Origin: Fodinibius sp052060035
GTDB taxonomy: Bacteria; Bacteroidota; Rhodothermia; Balneolales; Balneolaceae
DNA: 64,000 nt
Assembly (NCBI RefSeq): GCF_052060035.1
Contig: NZ_JBPOEA010000007.1
Coordinates: forward strand, 61,459-125,458
Reading direction: 5' to 3'
Shown here: positions 1-7,435 of the stretch, one piece after another
Layout of the letters: each line of letters starts with the position of its first letter
Numbering within the stretch: position 1 is the stretch's first letter
Translations under genes and position numbers: made by a program
Notes under the pieces: generated by a model
The model's database searches: none
What the model was told of the DNA's origin: nothing
The model's input: the letters and a program-made list of their open reading frames with translations, nothing else

Positions 1-181
1 ATGCAGAGGGCAGTTCGGTCTTTTCAATCCAGTGGACGGCCTGTTTGTACTTCTTTCCAGCGGAGCGTTTGGAAGCGCCCAATGCTTTTATGGTAAACCA
101 CGGGTGATTTTCTAAGAGACGAATAAACTTTTGTCCGACAGCGCCGGTAGCTCCGAGTACGCCAACCTGATACGAATCCAT
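1..181 (-). CDS. asd: Aspartate-semialdehyde dehydrogenase, N-terminal part (cut by window edge)
   Basis: Only the first 60 codons are present; the gene runs off the left edge. The enzyme reduces aspartyl phosphate to aspartate semialdehyde on the route to lysine, diaminopimelate, threonine and methionine. The start ATG at 181 opens a Rossmann fold whose dinucleotide motif VGVLGATGAVGQKF is typical of ASADH, followed by RLLENHPWF and ASKRSAGKKY, which resemble the archaeal/fungal-type branch. There is no clear Shine-Dalgarno sequence upstream. It is divergent from glyS. Identity rests on the N-terminal motif alone, but that motif is distinctive. Confidence 0.8.
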   Translation of the reverse strand, partial: MDSYQVGVLGATGAVGQKFIRLLENHPWFTIKALGASKRSAGKKYKQAVHWIEKTELPSA

Positions 182-307
182 AATGTTGTTGATTAGGTAA
201 ACTTATTAAGTGTTAGGATAAATAAAAGGAATGAGGGAAGAATCATTCCTTTTAGAACGGGCAAAAATACACATAAAAGGATAATTAATTAAAGCAGTAA
301 TTTTTTC

Positions 308-315
308 TATCTTTG
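308..315 (+). promoter_or_regulatory. Bacteroidota-type -7 element for glyS
   Basis: TATCTTTG matches the TAnnTTTG consensus of the primary sigma factor in Bacteroidota. No good TTG -33 box is seen about 20 bases upstream. Its position argues that translation starts at 358, since the earlier in-frame TTG at 313 falls inside this element. Confidence 0.45.
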
Positions 316-357
316 GGCATCTCAAAATCATTGTTTAACCTAAATTTTAGCACGTAC

Positions 358-1830
358 ATGTCAGTTACCGAACTCGATAGTTTAGACACCATTGTGTCGT
401 TGGCGAAGGCCCGCGCTTTTATTTATCAATCCTCAGAAATTTACGGTGGACTCGGAGCCGTATATGATTATGGTCCGCTGGGCGTGGAGCTAAAGCGAAA
501 CATTCGTGATATGTGGTGGAAGGAGATGACCCAGAGACATGATAATATTGTAGGACTCGATTCGGCGATATTTATGCATCCCAAAGTATGGGAGGCCAGT
601 GGTCACCTCGATGGTTTTAACGACCCCATGATTGATGACAAGCAGTCGAACAAACGATATCGAGCCGATATGCTGATTGAAAATCATATTGCTAAGCTGC
701 GCAGTGATGGTAAAGCGGATAAGGCCAATGAACTTCAGGAATTGCTGGATACTGCGGGATCGCGCAAAGGAGTGTGCGAAGATCTGCATAAGATTATTAT
801 GGATGAAGAGATCCGAGCTCCGGAATCCGGCGCGTTTGAATGGACCGAAGTACGTCAGTTTAACCTCATGTTCAAGACGCAGTTTGGGGCAACATCTTCC
901 GGCGGTGAAGGAGATGACGCGGTTTATTTGCGTCCCGAAACGGCCCAGGGTATTTTTGTAAATTTTAAGAATGTCATGGACACCGCCCGTCAGCAGGTAC
1001 CATTTGGCATTGCTCAGGTTGGTAAAGCCTTTCGCAATGAAGTTGTAGCACGTCAGTTCATTTTCCGCATGCGGGAATTTGAGCAGATGGAGATGCAATA
1101 TTTTGTAGAGCCGGGAACCGATAAAGAGAGCTATGATCACTGGCTCAACAAACGCCTTGATTGGCATAAAGCATTGGGGATTCGTGAAGATAAGCTGCGC
1201 ACGCATCCGCATCCCGAAGACAAATTAGCCCATTATGCTAAAGCTGCTGCCGATATTCAGTATGAATATCCCATTGGTTGGCAAGAGGTTGAAGGCGTTC
1301 ACAATCGGACCGATTTTGATTTGAGTCAGCACATGGAATACTCAGGCAAGAAGCTGGAATATTATGATCAAAAGAAGCAGGAAAAGTATATTCCCTATGT
1401 AATTGAGACCTCAATCGGGTTGGATCGAACGGTGATGATGGTGCTTTGTGATGCCTACCGGGAAGAGGAAGTGGATGGCGATACCCGAACGGTCTTAAAG
1501 ATGAATCCACAGCTGGCGCCAACGAAAGTGGGTATTTTTCCGCTAATTAAAAAGGATAAGTTGCAGGATCTGGCGCATAAGATTACTGATGATCTTCGTG
1601 AAGATTACAATGTGCTTTATGATGAGTCCGGTTCAATTGGTAAGCGTTATCGTCGGCAAGATGAAGCGGGAACGCCTTTCTGTGTGACAGTTGATTTTGA
1701 TGGCGTTGAATCGGAAGGCGAAGATACGGTGACCATCCGCTATCGCGATGATATGACACAGGATCGGGTTCCGGTCAGTCGATTGAAGGAAGTTATTGAT
1801 GACAAGGTGAAAAGCTGGAAACCCGAATAA
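358..1830 (+). CDS. glyS: Glycine--tRNA ligase, dimeric (alpha2) class II type
   Basis: Charges tRNA-Gly in the cytoplasm. The 490-residue product has the class II core: GLGAVYDYGPLGVELKRN near the N-terminus, motif 2 with FRNEVVARQ followed by REFEQMEMQYF, and motif 3 in IETSIGLDRTVMMVL. A C-terminal anticodon-binding domain begins around LAPTKVGIFPL. This is the eukaryote/Thermus-like single-chain form, not the GlyQ/GlyS heterotetramer. I chose ATG 358 over the upstream TTG at 313 because the latter lies within the likely promoter and adds 15 residues unlike the family. The gene ends before a terminator shared with sodC. Confidence 0.95.
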   Translation: MSVTELDSLDTIVSLAKARAFIYQSSEIYGGLGAVYDYGPLGVELKRNIRDMWWKEMTQRHDNIVGLDSAIFMHPKVWEASGHLDGFNDPMIDDKQSNKRYRADMLIENHIAKLRSDGKADKANELQELLDTAGSRKGVCEDLHKIIMDEEIRAPESGAFEWTEVRQFNLMFKTQFGATSSGGEGDDAVYLRPETAQGIFVNFKNVMDTARQQVPFGIAQVGKAFRNEVVARQFIFRMREFEQMEMQYFVEPGTDKESYDHWLNKRLDWHKALGIREDKLRTHPHPEDKLAHYAKAAADIQYEYPIGWQEVEGVHNRTDFDLSQHMEYSGKKLEYYDQKKQEKYIPYVIETSIGLDRTVMMVLCDAYREEEVDGDTRTVLKMNPQLAPTKVGIFPLIKKDKLQDLAHKITDDLREDYNVLYDESGSIGKRYRRQDEAGTPFCVTVDFDGVESEGEDTVTIRYRDDMTQDRVPVSRLKEVIDDKVKSWKPE

Positions 1831-1889
1831 ATTTGCACCTAACTTTGCCTCATCTTGTACTTGATTCAAGGTCTATAGCTTATTAATAA

Positions 1890-1930
1890 AAAAAGGAGTT
1901 CACCATTAAAGTGAACTCCTTTTCTTTTTT
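1890..1930. terminator. Bidirectional rho-independent terminator between glyS and sodC
   Basis: A perfect 12-bp stem (AAAGGAGTTCAC paired with GTGAACTCCTTT) with a 7-base loop CATTAAA has A-rich sequence on one side and T-rich sequence on the other. It can therefore terminate both convergent genes. Confidence 0.9.
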
Positions 1931-1943
1931 GAGATCGTATTTT

Positions 1944-2510
1944 TTAAGTATCAGCGTTGGCGACTCCAATAACACCACATCCCATACGCGGACCAGCTGC
2001 GCCAGTGGGTTGTGATTTGAGATCATCTTCGCCACCGTGAATGATAACACCTCGTCCCATGATACTTTCCGGGCCATTCAGTGTGATTGTATTATCCACA
2101 TAATCAATGGTGGCATTTCCGTTGGTATCAGCTTCGAGGTTACCCATATCTCCTACGTGCCGGTTTTCAGCTTCAGGACCGGCATGTGGATTATCTGCCG
2201 GATTATAATGTCCGCCGGCTGAGGTTCCGTCAGCAGCTCTACAGTCGCCATATTGGTGGATGTGAAATCCGTGCTTGCCTTCGGTCAATCCTTCAAATTC
2301 ACCCTGCACGCGAACGCCATTTTCAACTTTGGTGAAAGTGACGTGCCCGGTGGCATCCCCATTTTCTGTAGGATGAACAACGGAAACAGCTTCAGCAAAA
2401 GTTGTAGCCGGTTCTGTTGTTGTTTCTTCCTGTTCCATTTCTTGTTGGGTGCATCCCATGGCGAAAAAGACCAATAAAAATGATAATAAATACTTTTTAA
2501 ATGATTGCAT
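1944..2510 (-). CDS. sodC: Cu/Zn superoxide dismutase, lipoprotein
   Basis: Dismutates superoxide outside the cytoplasm. The 188-residue product starts MQSFKKYLLSFLLVFFAMGC, a lipoprotein signal with Cys20 as lipidation site, then a Glu/Thr-rich linker. The SOD fold shows the Cu ligands in HGFHIHQYGD, the bridging and Zn ligands in GGHYNP and following His/Asp residues, and the GRGVIIHGGEDDL and AAGPRMGCGVIG blocks. The two disulfide cysteines (in YGDC and RMGCG) are present. A longer frame begins at 2552, but its extra 14 residues would bury the signal peptide, so I use ATG 2510. Confidence 0.93.
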   Translation of the reverse strand: MQSFKKYLLSFLLVFFAMGCTQQEMEQEETTTEPATTFAEAVSVVHPTENGDATGHVTFTKVENGVRVQGEFEGLTEGKHGFHIHQYGDCRAADGTSAGGHYNPADNPHAGPEAENRHVGDMGNLEADTNGNATIDYVDNTITLNGPESIMGRGVIIHGGEDDLKSQPTGAAGPRMGCGVIGVANADT

Positions 2511-2590
2511 ATATACGATGATTTTGGTTTTTGTTAGAGTTCCAATCCTCAATTATTAACAAGAGCCAAAGTATAGGCATTCAATGAAAT

Positions 2591-3346
2591 TTAAAAATAG
2601 CGATCAGCCCAGGCTGCAATAACTTCAGCTACAAATATACCGTCTTCCTCTTTGTTGAGCAGGTGATCTGCATCATCCAGTGAGACAAAGCTTTTGGGAT
2701 GACGCGCCATTTTGTAGATGTGAGCCGCATTGTCGATGCCGACAATGTTATCAACAGGTGAGTGGAAAATCATGAGAGGGCGGTCCAGATTTTTCACTTT
2801 TTCGTCCATATTATTTTCCTCCAGATCATCAAGAAACTGTTTTTTGATTGTAAAGTCGCGGCCGGCCAGCGTTACAGTTGCTTTGCCTTCTGTTTTTATG
2901 GTATCAAGTTTGGCTCCAAACTTGTCTTTAATACTGGTGGGACTACTGGGAGCCGCAATTGTTACTACCGCTTTGGAGGATGTAATTCGAGAAGCTGCCT
3001 GAATCATCGCTGCCCCGCCCAGCGAATGTCCAATCAGTATAGCGGGCCCCTGCCAATGCGATTCCATATATTCTGATGCGGCAATGAGATCTTCAATGTT
3101 GGATGAAAAGTTAGTATCTGCAAAATCGCCCTCACTTTCTCCAAGGCCTGTAAAATCAAATCGAAAAACGCCAATACCATGTTTGGTAAGCGTTTTACTG
3201 AGGTTTTTCACGATTTTAAGATTTTTTGAGCAGGTAAAGCAGTGGGCAAAAAGTGCAAAGCTTTGGGCTTCATCATCAGGCTGATCTATCCGGGCTGCAA
3301 GAGAATCTCCAAAAGCGCCTTCAAACGTAATTTTTTCTGATCGCAT
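2591..3346 (-). CDS. Alpha/beta hydrolase (serine esterase/peptidase-like)
   Basis: A cytoplasmic 251-residue alpha/beta hydrolase of unknown substrate. The nucleophile elbow GHSLGG follows the pattern AILIGHSLGGAAM; the acid is probably the Asp in SPVDNIVG, and the catalytic His lies in DDADHLL. An oxyanion region resembles FAHCFTCSKN, and FRFDFTGLGESEG is the usual lid-proximal loop. Sequence style matches the hydrolase half of the alpha/beta hydrolase-OsmC fusions seen in Bacteroidota and Proteobacteria, but no OsmC domain follows here. It is divergent from the VOC gene. Confidence 0.85.
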   Translation of the reverse strand: MRSEKITFEGAFGDSLAARIDQPDDEAQSFALFAHCFTCSKNLKIVKNLSKTLTKHGIGVFRFDFTGLGESEGDFADTNFSSNIEDLIAASEYMESHWQGPAILIGHSLGGAAMIQAASRITSSKAVVTIAAPSSPTSIKDKFGAKLDTIKTEGKATVTLAGRDFTIKKQFLDDLEENNMDEKVKNLDRPLMIFHSPVDNIVGIDNAAHIYKMARHPKSFVSLDDADHLLNKEEDGIFVAEVIAAWADRYF

Positions 3347-3417
3347 GAGTGGTCCTCAATTTATATTTTATATGCTTTTGTATAATAAAAAATCTTATTT
3401 CAAATAATTATAGCATT

Positions 3418-3846
3418 ATGAGTGAACAATCAACACCGTTATTTCACTTAGCATTTCCGGTTTCTGATCTCGACGAAACCCTTAGTTTTTACAGGGATGT
3501 CCTTGGCTGTGATACCGGCCGTAGCTCAGATCACTGGATCGATTTTGATTTCTGGGGACATCAGGTTGTAGCGCACCTGAGTCCGGAAGAGGCGGGGAAG
3601 TCAAGCATGAACGACGTCGATGGTCATGCGGTTCCGGCCAAGCATTTTGGATTGATTTTAGAATGGGAACAGTGGGAAGAGCTTGCAGAGCGCCTGGAGG
3701 AGAAAGGTATTGATTTTATTATCGAGCCGTACGTCCGTTTTGAAGGTAAACCCGGCGAACAAGCCACGATGTTTTTTAAAGACCCCAGCGGCAATGCGCT
3801 CGAATTCAAGGCGTTCCGTAATAAAGAGCAAATTTTTGCGACCTAA
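3418..3846 (+). CDS. VOC/glyoxalase-fold protein
   Basis: A 142-residue single-domain vicinal-oxygen-chelate protein. It opens with PLFHLAFPVSDLDETLSFYRDV, the typical first beta-alpha-beta unit, and ends with the family signature MFFKDPSGNALEFKAF. Candidate metal ligands are the His in FHLAFP, the His of KHFGL and the Glu of ALEFK. The upstream extension to 3349 is hydrophobic and unlike the family, so ATG 3418 is preferred. Substrate is unknown; relatives include dioxygenases, glyoxalases and resistance proteins. An IS element lies 39 bases downstream. Confidence 0.88.
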   Translation: MSEQSTPLFHLAFPVSDLDETLSFYRDVLGCDTGRSSDHWIDFDFWGHQVVAHLSPEEAGKSSMNDVDGHAVPAKHFGLILEWEQWEELAERLEEKGIDFIIEPYVRFEGKPGEQATMFFKDPSGNALEFKAFRNKEQIFAT

Positions 3847-3858
3847 TGATCGTCGCGA

Positions 3859-3885
3859 GTAGAGAGATGTGAGTATTGAGGGGTT
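3859..3885. repeat. Left arm and loop of a palindromic intergenic repeat split by the IS
   Basis: The 15-base arm GTAGAGAGATGTGAG (3859-3873) is complementary in 14 of 15 positions to 5297-5311 on the far side of the IS. With the element and one copy of its GTT duplication removed, the two arms form a hairpin with a 12-base loop between the convergent VOC and ABC-F genes. Confidence 0.7.
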
Positions 3886-3911
3886 TGTCAATCCCTGAAT
3901 AAGGTTGACCG
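3886..3911 (+). repeat. IS3 terminal inverted repeat, left
   Basis: Begins TGTCAATCCCT and ends AGGTTGACCG. It is the reverse complement of 5268-5293 with six mismatches in the middle. Confidence 0.85.
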
Positions 3912-3923
3912 CAATTGGTGTTT

Positions 3924-4853
3924 TTAGTTTACATGTACCATGCAATATGGTAGCTTTTTGTTTCTGTCAATCATATCCAGATGTTCTTGAGTAATCGGAG
4001 GAGTTCGGTAAGAGCGTATGGTTTGCACTGCCCTTTCCTGGGGCACCAGCTCTAACCACTCTTGCTCGTAGGCCTCCGGAGACTTCCGCCCCAGCGCATT
4101 ATGATGGCGAATGCTATTATAATCGTTAACGGCCTGTTTAGCCAACCTTTTTAACTGCCGAAAGCAGTCAGGGCGTTTAGGGAGCAGATACTCGTTTTTA
4201 ATCGTACCATTTATGCGTTCGGCAAAGGCATTGTCCTGGGCAACCTTGCCCATACTAATCAGCATAGCATTGCTTCGCAACAGAGCCAAGTACCGCCCGT
4301 CAATATATTGGCTCCCCCGGTCCGAATGATGGACCAGCCCCTTCAAAGCTTGCGGATCCCGGCTCGATATGGCCTGTGTTAAGGCCTTTACATTAGCTTC
4401 TGCTCGCAGGCTCTTGCTGGCGGCATACCCTGCAATCCGCCGGCTGTAGACATCGATAATAAAGGTTAGGTAATAAAACCTGCCGCCCACCTTAATGTAA
4501 GTTATATCGCTCTGCCACACCTGGTTAGGCCCCGTAACCACGCGGCCTTCGATAAGATTTTCGAAGACCTTATGGGCCGGGACCGTGGTACGCATTTTAT
4601 TTGGGGTACGCTTGACCCCATAACCCAGCTCCATCATTACAGCGAAAAACCGATCGCGTCCGATCCCTTCAGGCTGCAAGTGCCAGTAGAGCTTTTCCAA
4701 CCCGCAGCCGGGATGCCGGGCCCGGCGCTTATCCACCAACCTCATAAGATTGCGCAACAGCGCCAGCTGCTGGTCTTCGCGTTTAAAATGGGCCCACACC
4801 GCCTGTTTAGTCACTCCGGCAGCGGTATATAAAGCATTCAGGGAATACCTCAT
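3924..4853 (-). CDS. IS3-family transposase OrfB (DDE integrase)
   Basis: Catalyses transposition of the surrounding IS. The 309-residue product has an N-terminal HTH_21-type segment, then an rve integrase core with all three acidic residues: Asp in WQSDITYIK, Asp in HHSDRGSQYI, and Glu in DNAFAERINGTIKNE, spaced as in IS3 transposases. The C-terminal RHHNALGRKSPEAYE is also typical. Its ATG overlaps the orfA stop as ATGA. The same frame stays open upstream across a run of nine A residues, so an OrfAB fusion by -1 frameshifting is possible. Confidence 0.95.
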   Translation of the reverse strand: MRYSLNALYTAAGVTKQAVWAHFKREDQQLALLRNLMRLVDKRRARHPGCGLEKLYWHLQPEGIGRDRFFAVMMELGYGVKRTPNKMRTTVPAHKVFENLIEGRVVTGPNQVWQSDITYIKVGGRFYYLTFIIDVYSRRIAGYAASKSLRAEANVKALTQAISSRDPQALKGLVHHSDRGSQYIDGRYLALLRSNAMLISMGKVAQDNAFAERINGTIKNEYLLPKRPDCFRQLKRLAKQAVNDYNSIRHHNALGRKSPEAYEQEWLELVPQERAVQTIRSYRTPPITQEHLDMIDRNKKLPYCMVHVN

Positions 4854-5251
4854 GGCTTTTCGGTTTGTTCGGAACCATGCGATGGTTTCGTAGAAGAATT
4901 TTTTTTTAGATCCAGCCCGTATTCCTCTTTGGCCAGATCCATCATCTTCTCATAAAAATCCAGCTTTATCTGTTTCTGGCCTAGTGCCCGCTCCAGATCC
5001 GCTATTTTCTGGTGAAGATCTTTGAGTTTGATATCTGTGCTATCAGCCATTTCAACAACAGTTATGGTAGGTTCGTCAGTGGGAGAAAATTTATGAATCC
5101 ACCGGTAAATGCTTGGTTCACTGGCATAATACAGTTTTGCCAACTCTTTTACCGTATATTTTCCTTCTCTGAATTCTCTGACTACTTTTCGACGGACTTC
5201 ATCGCTGAACTGTCGCCTTCGTTGTAGTTTTCTTTTGATCCGCTTATTCAT
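4850..5251 (-). CDS. IS3-family transposase OrfA (HTH protein)
   Basis: The 133-residue DNA-binding subunit of the IS. It has a transposase_8-type helix-turn-helix (RRQFSDEVRRKVVREFREG followed by YTVKELAKLYYASEPSIYRW) and a C-terminal coiled coil (LKDLHQKIADLERALGQKQ) for oligomerisation. Near its end the mRNA carries A9 (window 4899-4907). Slipping back one base there joins it to the orfB frame (KKKFFYETIAWFRTNRKAM), giving the canonical OrfAB transposase. Without slippage it ends 20 codons later at the ATGA overlap. Confidence 0.92.
   Translation of the reverse strand: MNKRIKRKLQRRRQFSDEVRRKVVREFREGKYTVKELAKLYYASEPSIYRWIHKFSPTDEPTITVVEMADSTDIKLKDLHQKIADLERALGQKQIKLDFYEKMMDLAKEEYGLDLKKNSSTKPSHGSEQTEKP
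4899..4907 (-). promoter_or_regulatory. A9 slippery run for OrfA-OrfB frameshifting
   Basis: Nine consecutive A residues on the coding strand occur at the point where the orfA and orfB frames are both open. The zero frame reads CTA AAA AAA AAT, and the -1 frame continues AAA TTC TTC into orfB. Confidence 0.6.
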
Positions 5252-5267
5252 AGTTGGTCCTTTTAAA

Positions 5268-5293
5268 CGGTCAACCTATGTTAGGGACAGACA
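5268..5293 (-). repeat. IS3 terminal inverted repeat, right
   Basis: Reads TGTCTGTCCCT then AGGTTGACCG on the minus strand and mirrors the left repeat. It lies 16 bases upstream of the orfA start. Confidence 0.85.
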
Positions 5294-5296
5294 GTT

Positions 5297-5311
5297 CTCA
5301 CTTCTCTCTAC
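5297..5311. repeat. Right arm of the palindromic repeat split by the IS
   Basis: CTCACTTCTCTCTAC is the complement of the left arm at 3859-3873 except for one base. It ends eight bases before the ABC-F stop codon, so the original hairpin may have served as a bidirectional terminator. Confidence 0.65.
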
Positions 5312-5318
5312 ACAATAC

Positions 5319-7325
5319 TCATGAATCACTACTAAACTTTTCCTCGATTTCGCTCATCTGCATTGCCAGTTCTTCCCATTCGGCGTAGATCTCAACCAGT
5401 TTTCCTTTGAGCTTTTCATATTCCATGGAGATCTCCTTGACTTGCTCTTCATCGTCATAGAAATCGGATTGTGCCATGAGCTCTTCAATCTCATCCTTGC
5501 GCTCTTCAAGCTTCTCAATCTTTTCTTCCAGTGGATCAATCTGCTTTTTCAATGGCTTTAGCTTGTTGTACTTTTTCTGCCGCCGCTGCGCCGCCAATCT
5601 GCGTTCTTCCTTCCGCGATAACCCGTTGTTAGAAGAACCCGGATTGTTCTCTTCTTGCTCTTTTTTATCAGTTTCTTCCCGCTCCTCGACCTTATCCAGA
5701 TAGTAAGAAACGTTCCCGTGGAAGGTATTCGTCTCATCGGGCCGCACTTCCAGCACTTTGTCTACAATGGGATCCAAGAAATCGCGATCGTGACTCACAA
5801 TCATATAAGTGCCTTCGTACTGATCGAGGGCTTGCTGTAAAATCTCTTTAGACTGCATATCCAAGTGATTGGTTGGTTCGTCAAAAATCAGGAAGTTAGC
5901 CGGTTGAACCAACATGCGTGCCAGAGCAAGACGACTTTTTTCTCCACCCGACAACACCGACACTTTTTTAAACACGTCGTCACCTTGAAAGAGAAAACAT
6001 CCCAAAATAGTACGCAGTTGCGTTTCATCCGTTTTGGGTGCGGCTTCCCGCATAATCTCAAATACTGTTTTATCGAGATCCAATTCATCAGCTTGGTGTT
6101 GAGCAAAGTAGGAGGTGGTCACATTGTGGCCGGGTTCTCGTTCGCCAGTATTAAAATCTTCAAGTCCGGCAAGTATGCGAATCATGGTCGATTTACCGGC
6201 CCCATTGGGACCCACAACCGCAATTTTGTCTCCACGATCGATTGAGTAGGAAAGATCCTCGAAAACAACGTTATCATCGTATTGCTTTCGGACATTGTTA
6301 AGCTTCATTACAACCGCGCCGCTGCGCTCGGGCGGGGGGAATTCAAAGAAAATTTCCTCTTCCCGCTCGTCGAGCTCAATTTTATCCATTTTCTCCAGCT
6401 GCTTGATACGGCTCTGCACCTGGGCAGCCTTGCTGGCGTTATAGCGGAACTTATCAATGAATTCCTGGATCTCCTTGATCTCCTGCTGCTGATTTTCGTA
6501 GGCTTTGCGCAGGTGCTCTTTTCGCTCAGCATGCTTTTCCTCGTAGTAATCATAATTGCCCGCATAATCCAACAGATCGCCGTATTCCAAGGCCAAGGTG
6601 CGTGTGGTAATCTTGTTTAAAAACGCCTTGTCGTGCGAGACAATAATGACTGCGCCTTCGTAGCCATTTAAAAACTGCTCAATCCAGCGAAGTGACTCAA
6701 TATCAAGGTGGTTTGTGGGCTCATCCAACAGTAGATACATGGGGCGCTGAAGGAGTAACTTACCAAGCGCAATGCGCATCAGCCAACCCCCGCTGAATTC
6801 AGTAGTAGAGCGATTAAAATCGTCCGTTGTAAACCCGAGTCCCATTAATACTTTTTCGATGTTCGATTCCAGGGCATAGGCTCCGGACTGTTCAATGCGA
6901 TTTTGTAGTCTGCCCACTTCCTCCATCGCTGATTGGTATTCCGATGTCCCTTCCTCAAGCGTTGCCAGTTCTTCACGCGCTTTTTGTACCTTGTCTTCCA
7001 GCTCCTGAATATCCGCAAAAGCACTCTCCATCTCCTCATACACAGTTAAATCGGGGTCGGGATCAACACCATCCTGTGGAAGATAGCCAACGGTCGCGGC
7101 TTTCGACATGGTGATATTTCCACCATTGGGTTCAATTTCGCCGGCAATAATTTTGAGCAGCGTCGATTTTCCTGCGCCATTGGGACCTACGAGTCCGACG
7201 CGTTCACCGGGATTGATGATGGTACTGATTTCGTCGAGCAGGGTTTCATCCCCAAAAGAAAGTGATATGTTTTCGAGTTGAAGCAAGGAGTTAAGTTCTT
7301 TAAAATTGGCAATTAATATAACCAT
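5319..7325 (-). CDS. ABC-F family ATPase (YheS/Uup-like)
   Basis: A soluble twin-ATPase that acts on ribosomes rather than in transport. The 668-residue product has two ABC domains, each with Walker A GPNGAGKST. The signatures are FSGGWLMRIALGKLLLQRP and LSGGEKSRLALARMLVQ, and each is followed by a DEPTNHLD Walker B. Between them lies the charged P-site tRNA-interaction linker (KAYENQQQEIKEIQEFID). A long C-terminal coiled coil from about residue 560 (KQIDPLEEKIEKLEERKDE) resembles YheS/Uup subfamilies. ATG 7325 is the first standard start; family alignment would also allow TTG 7286 (LLQLENISLSFGD). Whether it confers antibiotic protection cannot be told from sequence. Confidence 0.92.
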   Translation of the reverse strand: MVILIANFKELNSLLQLENISLSFGDETLLDEISTIINPGERVGLVGPNGAGKSTLLKIIAGEIEPNGGNITMSKAATVGYLPQDGVDPDPDLTVYEEMESAFADIQELEDKVQKAREELATLEEGTSEYQSAMEEVGRLQNRIEQSGAYALESNIEKVLMGLGFTTDDFNRSTTEFSGGWLMRIALGKLLLQRPMYLLLDEPTNHLDIESLRWIEQFLNGYEGAVIIVSHDKAFLNKITTRTLALEYGDLLDYAGNYDYYEEKHAERKEHLRKAYENQQQEIKEIQEFIDKFRYNASKAAQVQSRIKQLEKMDKIELDEREEEIFFEFPPPERSGAVVMKLNNVRKQYDDNVVFEDLSYSIDRGDKIAVVGPNGAGKSTMIRILAGLEDFNTGEREPGHNVTTSYFAQHQADELDLDKTVFEIMREAAPKTDETQLRTILGCFLFQGDDVFKKVSVLSGGEKSRLALARMLVQPANFLIFDEPTNHLDMQSKEILQQALDQYEGTYMIVSHDRDFLDPIVDKVLEVRPDETNTFHGNVSYYLDKVEEREETDKKEQEENNPGSSNNGLSRKEERRLAAQRRQKKYNKLKPLKKQIDPLEEKIEKLEERKDEIEELMAQSDFYDDEEQVKEISMEYEKLKGKLVEIYAEWEELAMQMSEIEEKFSSDS

Positions 7326-7435
7326 CAAAGCTGTGGAGCTAAATGATTATTTTAAGATTGTTTTGAACCCATTCGCAATTCCGGATACCGTGATCTGAGC
7401 TTTTTAATCAGTTACAATTATCCTATTTTCGGTCT

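Larger units (their letters stand above)
3886..5293 (-). mobile_element. Complete IS3-family insertion sequence, 1408 bp
   Basis: Terminal inverted repeats of 26 bp lie at 3886-3911 and 5268-5293. They share TGTC at the tips, TCCCT, and an inner block AGGTTGACCG, with about 20 of 26 matching. The element is flanked by a 3-bp direct repeat GTT (3883-3885 and 5294-5296), as expected for IS3-family target duplication. It carries orfA and orfB on the minus strand. Both reading frames are intact and the DDE residues are present, so the copy may be active and is probably a recent insertion. Confidence 0.93.

Noticed and set aside
490..1212. Long minus-strand frame of 240 codons opposite glyS
   Set aside because: It is entirely antisense to a well-supported glyS and its translation shows no family motifs.
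3886..5293. Composite transposon or genomic island boundary
   Set aside because: Only a single IS copy with a 3-bp duplication is present; no second copy, integrase or tRNA attachment site borders it.
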